Below, piece after piece: positions 1 to 10,167 of a stretch of DNA of 64,000 nt. The notes under the pieces were generated by a model. That model saw only the letters and a list, made by a program, of their open reading frames with translations, ran no database searches and was not told the origin of the DNA. Within the stretch, counting starts at the first letter, position 1; each line of letters opens with the position of its first letter. The DNA comes from Bacteroidota bacterium (lineage in GTDB: Bacteria; Bacteroidota; Bacteroidia; Chitinophagales; LD1). Position numbers and translations under genes: made by a program. The stretch spans positions 1 to 64,000 of the forward strand of contig JADKJG010000012.1 of assembly GCA_016722375.1 (NCBI GenBank), in the 5' to 3' direction.

Positions 1-68
1 CTTACCTTATTGTTAAGGTGACTAATGACGATAAAATTCTCACCAAGAAAGTGTTTGTAGGCAGGTAG
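1..68 (+). CDS. 3' end of a T9SS-secreted protein (C-terminal sorting tail), 5' truncated by window edge
   Basis: Reading from base 3, the window opens inside a coding frame that ends at the TAG of 66-68. The 21 visible residues alternate hydrophobic beta-strand positions with a Lys-Lys-Val-Phe-Val ending (YLIVKV ... KKVFVGR). This is the usual form of the last two strands of a type A T9SS sorting domain, as in the other secreted proteins of this window. The rest of the gene lies before base 1, so its function cannot be named. A strong terminator follows 32 nt downstream, which supports this being a real gene end. Confidence 0.7.
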   Translation, partial: YLIVKVTNDDKILTKKVFVGR

Positions 69-100
69 TTTACAGTCCTTTCCAAGTTTTCCTTTTTGCA

Positions 101-136
101 AAAAGGGTCTGGCTGTTTGGCCAGACCCTTTTTTTT
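101..136 (+). terminator. Rho-independent terminator
   Basis: The stem GGGTCTGGC (105-113) pairs perfectly with GCCAGACCC (120-128) around a 6-nt loop. It is flanked by an A-run on the left and a run of eight T on the right. It follows the truncated T9SS gene and should end its transcript. Confidence 0.9.
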
Positions 137-336
137 ACTTTTTTCACCGCCTAGATTTTCTTGTTTCAAGACAGATTGCTTATTTTTACGTAAGAGTAAG
201 GAGTGATTTGATGGATACAGTCTTGAGGATGTCATGCTATGGCATTATTTGCGTAAAGAAATTACATTTAAGTCTTGATTTATGGATACTTAGAGCCGGA
301 GCACGAAGCAATAAGGCCGCTAAATTGCAGTAGCAG

Positions 337-2442
337 ATGAAGAAATTTTTATTGATTGCTTTAGTTTTTTCGGGTTTAGCATTGGTGTTGGATGCCTGTA
401 GAAAACCGTCCAAGCCCATTCTTCCTGAAGAATTGGTTCTTCGGGATCGTGCGCTTCCGGTTGGGGCAACAGGATTAGAAATTGATTTTGCCGCATCTGA
501 TTTCACAACCGGGATTTGGTTTTTAATATGATAGGAAGTACGCCAAACGTAAAGGTTGGCGACATATTAGTGAGCGGAGAAGGCGATGGCTATATCCGGA
601 GAGTTACTGCTATTAGCGTCAACGGTAGTGTATATACTATCACTACCACTCAGGCAACCTTAGAGGATGTGTTCATTCAGGGGCATCTGGTGTTCGACTT
701 TGATTTGAACTTTCTCAAAACCGGTAAAAACCTCGGATTGATTGACTCCGTACTGGCAAGGACTCTTTATAAGGATGCCTCGCTTTCGGTGGTGCTTTCA
801 GCGCAACTTCAGTATGCACCTACATTTCATTATGATTTTTGGTTTGATACAGCGGGCATTGCTTCATGTGATATCACTGCAACCAATGCTAGCTATTCAT
901 CGAGCGCTTCGGTGAAAGTGACCGCCACGCAAGCGGCATCATTACTTAATAGAACAGACACGCTCCGCAAATACAATAAAATTTATCGTTCTTGGAATTT
1001 GGTAAACGGTTATCCACCCCGGTGGTGGTGAGACTGGATTTAAGTTGGGTGGCTGAATATTCTGTGGTCACAGAATCTACAGTATCTAGTACTTATACGT
1101 TCTCTGGTGTTGGCCCCCAAACATTGGGTGCTAAATATGAAGGCGGGCCTTGGAAGAGTACCTATACTTTCAATCCTAATCAAAATACCTCTACTTCACA
1201 GGCTCCCGGTGTGGACGATGTAGAGGTTAAAGTGACTTGCCGTCCGGTGTTGGCATTTAAAATTATGGGAGTACCCGGTCCGCATGTTACCGTTGGTTTA
1301 AAATCGGAAGTGGCAGGCAGATTAGCCAACGCAACGGGCGATTGGGATTTGACGGCAGAAAGTTGGCATGAGACGAGCCAGAAAATTTCAGGAACCATTT
1401 TCGGAAAAAATGTCCCCGACTTAGCTGAAGAAATATGGGAAACAAATAAAGTTGGCTTTAGCACACCAATACCTTGGCAGAGATTTCGGGAAATAATCAA
1501 CGCGCCTTTGAAGGTCAGCCTCTGCCCAATCCGATAAAAGTAAAAGTAACCGATTCAAAAGGCTTGGCAGTCAAAGGGGTTCCGGTTCATTTTGAACTCG
1601 CGGCCAATCACGGAACGGCAACTCCGGCTACGGTATATACGGATGTAAATGGATTTGCTCAAACTAACTGGACATTGGGTAGTCGTTTAGCGCCGGTACA
1701 ACACATGGATGTCAGCGCCCGTAGAGGCGACCTAAGCGAAATTATTTCTTCACCGATCGGTTTTACGGCGATTATAGATACTCCTATTACGTGTACCACC
1801 ATGATAGATAAGGACGGCAATAGTTATCCTGGGTTAATCATTGGCGGCAGATGTTGGGATACCAGAAATCTAACGAGCACAAAATATGGTGTAAGTGGAA
1901 ACCCACCAATCACGCAGGTTCAGGACAGTTCTGCTTGGGTACTTGCCAGTCAGTTGGGAACCGAAGCATGGTGCAACTTTCAGAGCGATCCGGCTTATGG
2001 TGTGCGCAATGGAAAATTATATAACTGGTATGCTGTTAATAATGCCAACGTGTGTCCCGTAGGTTGGCATGTCCCTACTAGAACCGAGTATCAAGCCATG
2101 TTTGATTCTCTCGGAGGCAATGCCGCGGCCAGCAAAAAAATAAAGATGAACGTGCTCTATCCTAATAATGCGTCCGTACCGGATACCGGTTGGGGTCTGG
2201 CAACTACTCAACCGCCGTTAGACGCCAATAATATCAGCGGTTTCTCGGCTGCTTCGGTTGGATCAAGAAGCGAAATCTCGATTTATTCAGCTACGGATTA
2301 TCAAGACACCTACTTCTGGACTTCAAGCCCGGTGAATGCGAATACAGCATACGCCGTTGAGTTGAAAAGAGGAATTTCGAGCGTAACTTTTGTTACAAGA
2401 CCAAAAGGACGAGGCTACTCAGTTCGCTGTATTAAAAACTAG
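337..2442 (+). pseudogene. FISUMP-domain lipoprotein with Big_1-like domain, broken by three frameshifts
   Basis: Four consecutive open frames (337-531, 516-1031, 992-1537, 1474-2442) join into one coherent protein of about 700 residues. It starts MKKFLLIALVFSGL and has a lipoprotein box ending LDAC (Cys21), so the mature protein should be lipid-anchored and outside the cytoplasm. The middle part is of unknown type. From about 1480 there is a bacterial Ig-like domain 1 (Big_1) segment with ISGNNQ and the KVTDSKG/GVPVHFEL pattern. The last about 210 residues are a FISUMP (Fibrobacter succinogenes major paralogous) domain, with GGRCWDTRNL, LYNWYAVN, CPVGWHVPT and a final RCIKN. Frame changes fall near 510-530 (next to a T5 run), 1010-1030 (next to CCCC) and 1475-1500, each in the same direction. 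Whether this is decay or base-call error cannot be decided from one sequence. Function: surface lipoprotein of unknown role. Confidence 0.75.
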
Positions 2443-2458
2443 CGGAACAGGTTTCTAT

Positions 2459-3598
2459 TTAGCCCAAAGCCTGTTTCAAGTCTTCCAGCAAATCTTCCAC
2501 ATCTTCAACCCCCACACTGAGGCGCAAGAGATTATCTACCACTCCCACTCTTTCTCTTTCTTCTTTTGGTATAGAAGCATGGGTCATAGTTACGGGATGA
2601 TTCACCAAAGATTCTACTCCTCCTAAGGATTCGGCAAGAGCGAACACTTTGAAAGAAGAAGCGATACGGAAGGTTTCTTCGATCGAAGTATCTTTAAAAA
2701 CAATGGAAATCATACCTCCGAAATCCTTCATTTGTTTTTTGGCAATCTCGTGATTCGGATGATCCGGGAAACCGGGCCAGTACACCTTGGAGATTTTGGG
2801 ATGAGTTTTGAGATATTCGGCAATGATTTTCCCGTTGTAGCAATGACGCTCCATGCGCAAGTGTAAAGTCTTGATGCCGCGCAGCACAAGAAAGGAATCC
2901 ATAGGGCCGGGTGTGGCACCGCAGGAGTTGTGAATGAAGGCCAGTTGCTCATACAGTTTATCATCATTCATCACCAACGCACCCATCACTACATCGCTAT
3001 GTCCGCCCAAATATTTGGTAACTGAATGCATCACGATGTCTGCTCCTAAAAGCAAAGGGTTTTGAAGATAAGGAGATGCAAAAGTATTGTCCACCGCGAG
3101 GAGTATTTTATTCTCCTTCGCGATTTGAGCCGTTCCAGCAATATCAATAATCTGCATCGTTGGATTGGTGGGGGTCTCTACCCAAATCAGTTTGGTGTTC
3201 TGGTTGACCTGCACCCGAATCTTCGACAGATTCGTCATATCAATGAAATGAAACTTGATACCATAGTTAGCGAAGACCTTGGTAAACATGCGATAAGATC
3301 CACCATATAAATCATCACCGGTAATGACCTCATCCCCAGGGCGCAGCAGTTTCATTACGGCATCGGTAGCCGCCATTCCGCTGCTGAAACAAAGTCCATG
3401 TTTTCCTTCTTCCAAAGCAGCAATGTTTTTTTCCAACGCCACACGTGTAGGATTCTTGCCACGCGCATAAGCATAGCCCTTATGTTTTCCGGGAGATTCC
3501 TGCACAAAGGTGGTGGTTTGATAAATAGGAGTCATGATGGCTCCGGTAGCGGGATCAGGCTCTAAGCCCGCGTGAATAGCTTTGGTTCCGAATTTCAT
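2459..3598 (-). CDS. Cystathionine gamma-synthase / gamma-lyase family PLP enzyme
   Basis: This is a 379-residue Cys/Met-metabolism PLP enzyme of standard length. The Schiff-base lysine sits in SVTKYLGGHSD. The phosphate-binding SSGMAATDAV segment, the VETPTNPT motif and the VDNTFASPY aspartate motif are all present. It makes or cleaves cystathionine in the cytoplasm (transsulfuration). Synthase and lyase cannot be separated by eye; the C-terminal SLGGVESL and HPVTMTHAS motifs occur in both. The ATG at 3598 (MKFGTKAIHAG) is chosen over longer in-frame starts because family members begin there and a TACATTCG -7-like box lies at 3616-3623. The DUF1015 gene ends 28 nt upstream on the same strand, so the two may be co-transcribed. 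Confidence 0.92.
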   Translation of the reverse strand: MKFGTKAIHAGLEPDPATGAIMTPIYQTTTFVQESPGKHKGYAYARGKNPTRVALEKNIAALEEGKHGLCFSSGMAATDAVMKLLRPGDEVITGDDLYGGSYRMFTKVFANYGIKFHFIDMTNLSKIRVQVNQNTKLIWVETPTNPTMQIIDIAGTAQIAKENKILLAVDNTFASPYLQNPLLLGADIVMHSVTKYLGGHSDVVMGALVMNDDKLYEQLAFIHNSCGATPGPMDSFLVLRGIKTLHLRMERHCYNGKIIAEYLKTHPKISKVYWPGFPDHPNHEIAKKQMKDFGGMISIVFKDTSIEETFRIASSFKVFALAESLGGVESLVNHPVTMTHASIPKEERERVGVVDNLLRLSVGVEDVEDLLEDLKQALG

Positions 3599-3626
3599 AA
3601 TTAAAAATTGAGTGGCGAATGTAATT

Positions 3627-4864
3627 TTAAAATAAATGCGTGAACAAACCATCGCGCAATTTAGGCTCGAACCAGGTAGATTTTGGTGGCATCACCTGCC
3701 CGCTGTCGGCTATGTCTATCAGTTGTTGAATAGAAACAGGATAAAGCGCAAAGGCTACTTTCATCTCGCCGTTGTTCACTCTTCTTTCCAATTCATCTAA
3801 TCCGCGAATGCCGCCGACAAAGTCAATGCGCTTATCGGTGCGCGGGTCTTTGATTCCTAAAAGCGGACTCAAAATATTATCCTGAAGAATGGTGATATCC
3901 AACACTCCGATGGGATCGTTTGTATAAACTCCGTCCTTCGGTTTCAGTTGATACCAGTTGTTGTCGAGATACATGTCTATTTCATGCAACGCCGCAGGTT
4001 TGCTTTTTGATTTTTTCAAAATGGTAAATTTCTCTTCTATACTCTTCAGCAGTTGTTCGGAAGTCAAACCGTTTAAATCTTTCACCAAACGGTTATAATC
4101 CATGATGGCCAAATGGTCGGAGGGGAAAAGAACGGAAAGAAAGTAGTTGTATTCTTCTTTGCCGGTATGATGGGGATTTGCTTCGCGCATTTTCATTCCA
4201 ACCTTTGCCGCCGAAGCAGTGCGATGATGACCGTCGGCGATGTAGGTGAAAGGAATTTCCTTTTCAAAGGTGGCTATGATTTGGTGGATGGTTTCTTTAT
4301 TGTCTATTAACCAAACGGTATGGTGAATTTTATCTTCCGAGTCGAAATCATAAATCGGACTCTGCTCTGCAATCACTTCATTGATCAGCGCACTGACTGT
4401 TGCATTTTTGGGGTAGGTGAGGAAAATAGGGCCGACATGCGCCTGCACCGCCTGCATGTGTTCCATGCGGTCTTGTTCTTTTTCGGGCCTAGTGAATTCA
4501 TGTTTTTTAATCACATCATTAAAGTAATCATCAATGGAAGAGCAAGCCACCAGCCCCACCTGTACCCTTTGCCCCATGACTTGCGCATATATATAGAGAC
4601 AGGGTTCTTTATCCTGAATCAGAATACCCTCCTTTTGCATCTTGTCCAGATTCTCTTTTGCCTTGCGGTAAACTTCGGGTGCGTGTTCATCTACCGAAGT
4701 GGGCAAATCGATCTCTGCTTCACCACGTGCAAAAAGGAATAAGGATTGCCTTCAGCCATTTTGCGAGCTTCGGAAGAGTTCATCACATCGTACGGAAGAG
4801 AAGCGACCTGACCGACAAAATTTTTGTCGGGTCGAACCGCTTTAAAAGGTTTTAGAATAGCCAT
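3627..4864 (-). pseudogene. DUF1015 family protein, interrupted by one frameshift near its N-terminus
   Basis: The main open frame (3627-4706) has the DUF1015 core: TYPKNATVSALI, the IADGHHRTASA motif, DYNRLVKDL, and KRIDFVGG near the C-terminus. It lacks the usual N-terminus. That N-terminus (MAILKPFKAVRPD ... LPYDVMNSSEA ... NPYSFLHVVK) is encoded in another frame from an ATG at 4864. The two frames meet near 4717-4720, where adding a single G would restore the expected KAEIDLP, giving about 412 residues, normal for the family. Function is not established; homologues often sit beside serine biosynthesis genes, and here it precedes a cystathionine enzyme. I infer a one-base deletion in the assembly or a recent mutation. 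Confidence 0.85.
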
Positions 4865-4911
4865 ATCGTTTTGTTATGGTGGCAAACATGGTAAAACTTA
4901 GAGAAATTATT

Positions 4912-6054
4912 TCAGGAAATGAAAAGTGATGCCGCAATTTTATCAGCGAACAGTTTGCCTGCATCCGTCAAAGTCAGGATCGAATTATTTAAAGAATAAA
5001 GCGAGGCATCTAGCTTTTTTATCTCCTGCCTAATAGAATCAGTAATAGCTGATTGGTGTTCCTTCGATACAAATTCAAAGCCCGAGATATTTAATCCCCA
5101 AATTGTTCTGAGCGAAGTCATGATATGTTCATTCACTTTTTGGGCCTCGGTGAGCAGTTCTAGTTCATGCGGAATTTTGCCATTCCTTATACTGTTGATG
5201 TATTGAATGTTGTTAGGAATGTTCCATTGCCGCGACATCTCATTAAACGAATGAGCCGAGGGACCCAATCCCAGATACTTTTTCCCAAACCAATAGTTGG
5301 AGTTGTGGACGGCATATTTCTTGTCCTTGGCAAAGTTGGATATCTCATACTGCTCATAACCGGCTTTTCTCATTTCCTCCATGAGAGTTTGGAACTGTCG
5401 TGCTGACTGTTCCTCATCCACCGGTGTGGCTATCCCTTTTTTGATTTTATTCTCCAGAGTGGTTTTGGCTTCTACCGTCAGGGCATAAGAAGAAATATGT
5501 GGAATGTTTAAATCAAATGTCTTTTCGAGATTTTGATGCCATCGCTCATCATTCAAGGTGGGCGTTCCATAAATCAGATCAATGGTGATGTTTTCAAAAC
5601 CAGCATCCTGTACTCGACGGATGGAAGAAAGTGCCTCTTCGCTATTATGGACGCGATTCATATAATCCAAATCTTCATCGAAAAAAGATTGTACCCCAAT
5701 CGAAAAGCGATTTAACCCCAAACTCTTTAAGGAGCCGAACTCCTTGATTTTCGCTAAACTTAAATCATCTGGATTGGCTTCGATGGTGAACTCTTGAAGG
5801 GAAGAAATATCATGATGCCGTTCAATCTCGCGGATAATAGATGCCATTTCTAGATGACTGAGCAATGAAGGAGTGCCTCCTCCAAAGTAAATAGTCTCTA
5901 TTTTTTCTTGATCGAGATAATCCTTGCTAAGTGCTATCTCGCGATGCAGGGATTCCAGAAACCTTTCCTTATTGGAAAGTGAAGTGCTGAAATAGAAATT
6001 GCAATAGCTGCAGGCCTGTTTACAAAAAGGAATATGAATGTAGATACCTGCCAC
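4912..6054 (-). CDS. hemW: HemW-like radical SAM heme chaperone
   Basis: This is a 380-residue radical SAM protein with the CX3CX2C cluster motif close to the N-terminus (IPFCKQACSYCNF), preceded by YIHIPF as in HemW. Further family motifs are YFGGGTPS, EANPDDL, RFSIGVQSF and GYEQYEISNFAK. HemW-type proteins carry the extra Cys after the CX2C (CSYCNF), whereas HemN coproporphyrinogen dehydrogenase has a longer N-terminus, so HemW (heme trafficking) is preferred over an oxygen-independent CPO. The longer frame begins with TTG at 6063. The GTG at 6054 gives MAGIYIHIPF and lies 6 nt after a TACTTTTG -7 box (6061-6068, minus strand), so that start is chosen. It is divergent from the Omp85 gene. 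Confidence 0.9.
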   Translation of the reverse strand: MAGIYIHIPFCKQACSYCNFYFSTSLSNKERFLESLHREIALSKDYLDQEKIETIYFGGGTPSLLSHLEMASIIREIERHHDISSLQEFTIEANPDDLSLAKIKEFGSLKSLGLNRFSIGVQSFFDEDLDYMNRVHNSEEALSSIRRVQDAGFENITIDLIYGTPTLNDERWHQNLEKTFDLNIPHISSYALTVEAKTTLENKIKKGIATPVDEEQSARQFQTLMEEMRKAGYEQYEISNFAKDKKYAVHNSNYWFGKKYLGLGPSAHSFNEMSRQWNIPNNIQYINSIRNGKIPHELELLTEAQKVNEHIMTSLRTIWGLNISGFEFVSKEHQSAITDSIRQEIKKLDASLYSLNNSILTLTDAGKLFADKIAASLFIS

Positions 6055-6060
6055 AGGGCA

Positions 6061-6068
6061 CAAAAGTA
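6061..6068 (-). promoter_or_regulatory. Bacteroidota -7 promoter box for hemW
   Basis: On the minus strand this reads TACTTTTG, matching the TAnnTTTG -7 consensus. It ends only 6 nt before the GTG start of hemW. No good TTTG -33 box is visible (TTTC lies at about the right distance). The short distance implies a transcript with almost no leader. Confidence 0.6.
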
Positions 6069-6126
6069 TTAGGATAGTGCTGAAATGAAATAGAAAGCGG
6101 GCAATAGCGTTATTTTCGTTTGACTC

Positions 6127-7899
6127 ATGCGAGGCATTTTTGCTATTCTGTTACTACTAAATCTGAGCCAGGCTTTTGGTCAGGGTGAGTATTCTTTGAA
6201 TGTAGTATCAGCAGACCAATCTGATGGCTTTTTCAAAAAACAGTTTTCTTATAAAGTCCATTTCAAAGATTCCTTACAAGCAAAACAAGAGGCTGTTAGC
6301 TTGCTGAATAAAATTAGGACTTTGGGGTATGTTGCGGCATCTATTGATAGTATGCATATAGACAGCCTCCAAGTATCTGCCTACCTATATATAGGAGAGA
6401 GGTTTCAAAATGCCTACATAGAAAACGGGAACGCTGATCTTTCTCTTTTGTCGGGTGCCGGAGTGAAAGGATATGTAACAGCCGGGCGCCCCATATCGGT
6501 TGCGCAGATTGAAAAGATGAAGGCAAACATTCTGAGTGAATGTGAAAACAGCGGCTACCCCTTTGCTTCGGTCCAATTGGATAGTTTTCAATTGGAGCAA
6601 GATGGTTTTTCAGCCAAACTGTTCATCGAGAAGAATGAACAGATTCGTTATGACACTCTTAAAATATTAGGGAAAACAAAAACCAAGTATGTATTTCTAA
6701 AGAATTACCTCGGCATCAAAATAGGAAAGCCCTATAATGAAAGCAACATCCAGCGGATTCATCAACGACTGCGTGAGTTGCAGTTTGTCGAAGCCATTCA
6801 ACCGCATACTGTAGAATTCCTGAACGGCAAAGCACGAATCAATTTGTTTCTGAAAGACAAACGGTCCAGTCAATTCGATTTCCTCCTGGGCTTTTTGCCG
6901 GGGTCTTCCGGACAAAAGCTTCTAATAACTGGCGATGCCCGCCTTCACCTGTTTAGTTTGTTTGGTGTCGGCGAGGAGTTTTTTTTCAAATGGCAGAAAC
7001 TGCAACCCAAAACCCAGACACTAGACATCAAATTTGTGTATCCATATTTGATTGGTTTGCCTTTGGGTATCAATGCCGTTTTTCAACTTTACAAAAAAGA
7101 TACAGCCTTTGTAGATATAGCCGGCGATTATGGAATTCAATATCAAATTATCGGGAGTAATTACCTGAAAGCATCACTGAAACAAAAGACCACCATCATT
7201 ACCTATGTGGACACAGCCTATATTAAAGCCAACAAGAGACTTCCCAATAATCTCGATGTCAGCTCTAATGAATTTGCCTTACAATATTTTCTTCAGAAAC
7301 TGGATTATCGGTTTAACCCTACCTCCGGCTATCAGTTGACGGTCGAGGGCTCTGCTGGAGCCAGAAAAATCAAAAAGAATAATACCGTAGCCAACTTGCC
7401 CGACGAATCTTCAGGAAGGAACTTTAGCTATCTGTATGACACCATTAAATTGAAGACATTTCAATTTCGTATAGGATTGGCTATTGAAAAGTATTGGAGG
7501 TTGGCATCCAGACATACCATCAAAACTTCTTTCGATGGCAAGTATTTGTACGCCCCGACAATTTTCTTTAATGAAAAATACCGGCTGGGCGGCATGAACT
7601 CATTGCGCGGATTTGATGATCAATCTATTTTTACCCCCTATTATGCTATGGCCAATCTGGAATACCGGTTTCTGCTTTCGAAGAATTCTTACTTTAGTAC
7701 GTTCTTCAATGCAGCGATGGTCGAAGATGCTCGGGCCGGCAAAGGTCCGTTTGATTTTCCGTTCGGATTTGGCGCTGGTGGAGCAATAGAAACAAAAGTA
7801 GGACTCTTTGGAATTACTTATGCTATGGGAAAACAATTAGACAATAAGCTTTCTTTCAAGTCGGGGAAAATTCATTTCGGATACGTCAATTATTTTTAG
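6127..7899 (+). CDS. Omp85 (BamA/TamA-like) outer-membrane protein
   Basis: 590 residues with a Sec signal peptide ending near SQAFGQ. POTRA-like repeats follow at about 80-250, with the IGKPYNESNIQRIHQRLREL helix-strand pattern. A C-terminal surface-antigen beta-barrel covers roughly 250-590. The barrel has the Omp85 signature LGGMNSLRGFD, whose RGF tripeptide lies in the L6 loop, and a terminal aromatic residue (VNYF). Proteins of this type insert outer-membrane proteins or translocate substrates. This one is shorter than BamA (about 800) and lacks five full POTRA domains, so it is a TamA-like or accessory Omp85 rather than the core BamA. It is followed after 4 nt by the DUF4271 gene. A TATTTTCG box at 6111-6118 may serve as its promoter. 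Confidence 0.85.
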   Translation: MRGIFAILLLLNLSQAFGQGEYSLNVVSADQSDGFFKKQFSYKVHFKDSLQAKQEAVSLLNKIRTLGYVAASIDSMHIDSLQVSAYLYIGERFQNAYIENGNADLSLLSGAGVKGYVTAGRPISVAQIEKMKANILSECENSGYPFASVQLDSFQLEQDGFSAKLFIEKNEQIRYDTLKILGKTKTKYVFLKNYLGIKIGKPYNESNIQRIHQRLRELQFVEAIQPHTVEFLNGKARINLFLKDKRSSQFDFLLGFLPGSSGQKLLITGDARLHLFSLFGVGEEFFFKWQKLQPKTQTLDIKFVYPYLIGLPLGINAVFQLYKKDTAFVDIAGDYGIQYQIIGSNYLKASLKQKTTIITYVDTAYIKANKRLPNNLDVSSNEFALQYFLQKLDYRFNPTSGYQLTVEGSAGARKIKKNNTVANLPDESSGRNFSYLYDTIKLKTFQFRIGLAIEKYWRLASRHTIKTSFDGKYLYAPTIFFNEKYRLGGMNSLRGFDDQSIFTPYYAMANLEYRFLLSKNSYFSTFFNAAMVEDARAGKGPFDFPFGFGAGGAIETKVGLFGITYAMGKQLDNKLSFKSGKIHFGYVNYF

Positions 7900-7903
7900 C
7901 CGC

Positions 7904-8776
7904 TTGAAAATATTTCTCCTTTCTCTTTTTATGGGTTGTGTGTTTTTTGCCAATGCTCAAACTACTTTGACCATCTCACCGCCAGAGGTCTCAGACTCCA
8001 TGCAGGTGGACTCGAATCATTTAGATTCGATCCTAAATCAGCAATATGTTGATTTAGCAAACGAAAGGTCGTCTTGGCTTCAGTCAGAGAAAGACCATCT
8101 GGCCGATGTGCAACAGGTGATGCAGCCGAGAAAAAATATCGGGATAGTAATCATACTACTGATAGGACTCTCTGCTATTACCTATCTAAAGATTGCTTTT
8201 GGAAAGCAATTAGAGGAACTGTTTCAATCGCTAATAAACTTCAACATTGCGCAGCAGATTTTCAGAACGAAATCAGAAGAACTCACGATGTCTTCTATTA
8301 TCCTCCATGCAAATTTTATTATCGTATCTGCCCTGTTCGCATATTTTATTTTAACCGGTGAAGCACAGCAAAGTAATTCCCAATACTATTCAGCCATTGC
8401 ATTTTTGATTTTTTTATTCACATTATTTTATCTCGCCAAGATATTTTTGTTGAAGTTTATTGGAATCGTCTTTGAGCTAAAAAATGAAACCGACGAATAT
8501 ATTTTTCACTTCACCACTATTTCAAAAACATTAGGACTGACGCTGTTCCCTGCTCTTTTTGTTTTAGTGTTTGCACCAAAACATTTTATAAAAGTGGTGA
8601 TGATATTATCAGCAATTATTTTTGCTGCCTTTTTCTTCCTGCTGCTTTTAAGAGGGTTATCCACAGCAGGAAAAATCTTGTATAGAAATATCTATCACTT
8701 TATTGTTTACGTTTGTGTTGTGGAAGTATCAATGATGTTTCTACTTTTCAAATTGTTAACCAAAACAATTAACTAA
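7904..8776 (+). CDS. DUF4271 integral membrane protein
   Basis: 290 residues. It has an N-terminal signal-like segment ending ANAQ, a polar region (20-75), and about six predicted transmembrane stretches between residue 78 and the end (for example IGIVIILLIGLSAITYL). This is the DUF4271 layout, a Bacteroidota-specific family of unknown function that commonly lies directly upstream of the hemD-like gene, as here. The start is TTG, 4 nt after the Omp85 stop; no ATG gives a full signal segment. Translation is probably coupled to the upstream gene. Confidence 0.8.
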   Translation: MKIFLLSLFMGCVFFANAQTTLTISPPEVSDSMQVDSNHLDSILNQQYVDLANERSSWLQSEKDHLADVQQVMQPRKNIGIVIILLIGLSAITYLKIAFGKQLEELFQSLINFNIAQQIFRTKSEELTMSSIILHANFIIVSALFAYFILTGEAQQSNSQYYSAIAFLIFLFTLFYLAKIFLLKFIGIVFELKNETDEYIFHFTTISKTLGLTLFPALFVLVFAPKHFIKVVMILSAIIFAAFFFLLLLRGLSTAGKILYRNIYHFIVYVCVVEVSMMFLLFKLLTKTIN

Positions 8777-8778
8777 CC

Positions 8779-9866
8779 ATGGCAACAAAAAAGAAAGCCG
8801 CCAAAAAAGCCGCAAAAAAGCCTGCTAAAAAAGCAGTAAAAAAAGCGGTTAAGAAAGCGGTTAAGAAGACAGCAAAAAAAAAGTAATTAAAAAAGCTGCT
8901 TCGAAAAAACCAGCCGCCGGAAAAACTTCTTCCAAGAAGTTGACCAAGAGCGGTACAACGTCCAACAGTAGTAGCGCTCTCAAAAAGGCTGATGTGAGAT
9001 CACCTGAAAGGAGCGCTACTTCTTTTTCCCCCAAGTCGGTTGCTACAAAATCGGCTATGGTAATTCCTCACCGACCGGAAAAAAACTACGCCAGTTTTAT
9101 CTCCGACGACCCTAAGACCAAAATAAAACAGATTCTGGTAGCTCAACCAAAACCCGAAGGTCCGAGGTCGGCTTACTTTGATTTAGAAGCCAAGTACAAA
9201 GTTAAATTCACCTTCCTGCCTTTTGTAACTGTGGAGGGAGTGTCGGGAAAGGAATTCAGAAAACAAAGAATTACTTTAAACGAATACAGTGGAATTATTT
9301 TTACTAGCCGTAATTCGATTGACCATTTCTTTCGTATTTGTGAAGAGTTGCGGGTACGCATGAGTCAGGAAACAAAATTTTTCTGCACCTCCGAAGCCAT
9401 TGCTCTTTATCTTCAGAAATACACGCAATACAGAAAGCGAAAAGTATTTTTCGGCGATGCCAACAATAATAAAGAGTTGCGCACCTTGTTGATGAAGCAT
9501 CGGGACACCACTAGGTTCCTTTATATCTGCGCCGAAATGCGCAAGGATGAAATCACCAGCTTTATGACTGCCAATAAATTTAATTACGTAGAAGGCGTCA
9601 TGTACCGGACGGTACCTAATCTCCTAAAGCCCTTGGATATTTCAAAATTCAACATGCTTATTTTGTTCAGTCCTACCGGTATTCATTCGCTCTATCATAG
9701 TTTTCCAAAATTTAAACAGGATAAACTAAAGATTGCCGCCTACGGAACTACTACTGCTGATGCTATCATAAGCAAAGAATTAAAATTTCATGTGATGGCT
9801 CCCCTCGGTAGGGACACTACTATAATTACAGCACTTGAAAATTATTTGAAAGAAGCGAATAAGTAA
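8779..9866 (+). pseudogene. hemD: Uroporphyrinogen-III synthase (HemD-like) with lysine-rich N-terminal tail; frameshift in an A9 run
   Basis: The enzymatic part (about 9100-9866) shows the HemD fold pattern. It has KIKQILVAQPKP, a VEGVSGKEF segment, GIIFTSRNSIDHFF, FFCTSEAIALYL and the C-terminal LILFSPTGIHSL ... IAAYGTTTADAI motifs. HemD cyclises hydroxymethylbilane to uroporphyrinogen III in the cytoplasm. The ATG at 8779, 2 nt after the DUF4271 stop, opens a frame of Lys/Ala repeats (MATKKKAAKKAAKK) that hits TAA after 35 codons. One extra A in the A9 run (8874-8882) would join it to the hemD frame, giving about 362 residues and a histone-H1-like basic tail of about 60 residues. If the shift is real, the fallback start is TTG at 8940. 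Transcriptional slippage on the A-run is a third possibility. Confidence 0.75.
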
Positions 9867-9984
9867 TTTCTTTAGAACCATTTTCAATTACCAATTGTGT
9901 AGTCGCTAGGTCTATCGAAGCGACATACACGAATTTTGCAAAGCTGCATACATCTTGAGCCAAGCGGTACACATTTTGTACTTG

Positions 9985-10006
9985 ACAAGGGAGCCTGCTC
10001 CCTTGT
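9985..10006. terminator. Perfect hairpin after hemD (possible terminator)
   Basis: ACAAGGGAG (985-993) pairs with CTCCCTTGT (998-10006) around CCTG, a 9-bp perfect stem with a 4-nt loop. Only a short T-rich stretch follows, so termination is plausible but not certain. The rest of 9867-10140 shows no credible gene. A smaller inverted pair, GTCGC/GCGAC, lies near 9901-9925. Confidence 0.5.
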
Positions 10007-10167
10007 TGTATTGGCCTCGAGCGTTTCGTCATCGGAGCTTTTTTGTTTTACAGTTTATTAACCCCACCATCAAAATTATATTGGAAATACCGAAAAACTC
10101 CGCTTTCTTTGCGTAAATCAAAGAATCAGGTTGTTTAGAATAATTGAAGCAATCTAAAAATCCCGTT

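Noticed and set aside
4320..4742. Plus-strand ORF opposite the DUF1015 gene
   Set aside because: It lies antisense to a conserved coding region and its translation has no recognisable domain.
8779..8886. Stand-alone 35-residue histone-like gene
   Set aside because: The Lys/Ala composition continues in the next frame right up to the HemD domain, so one frameshifted gene is the simpler reading.
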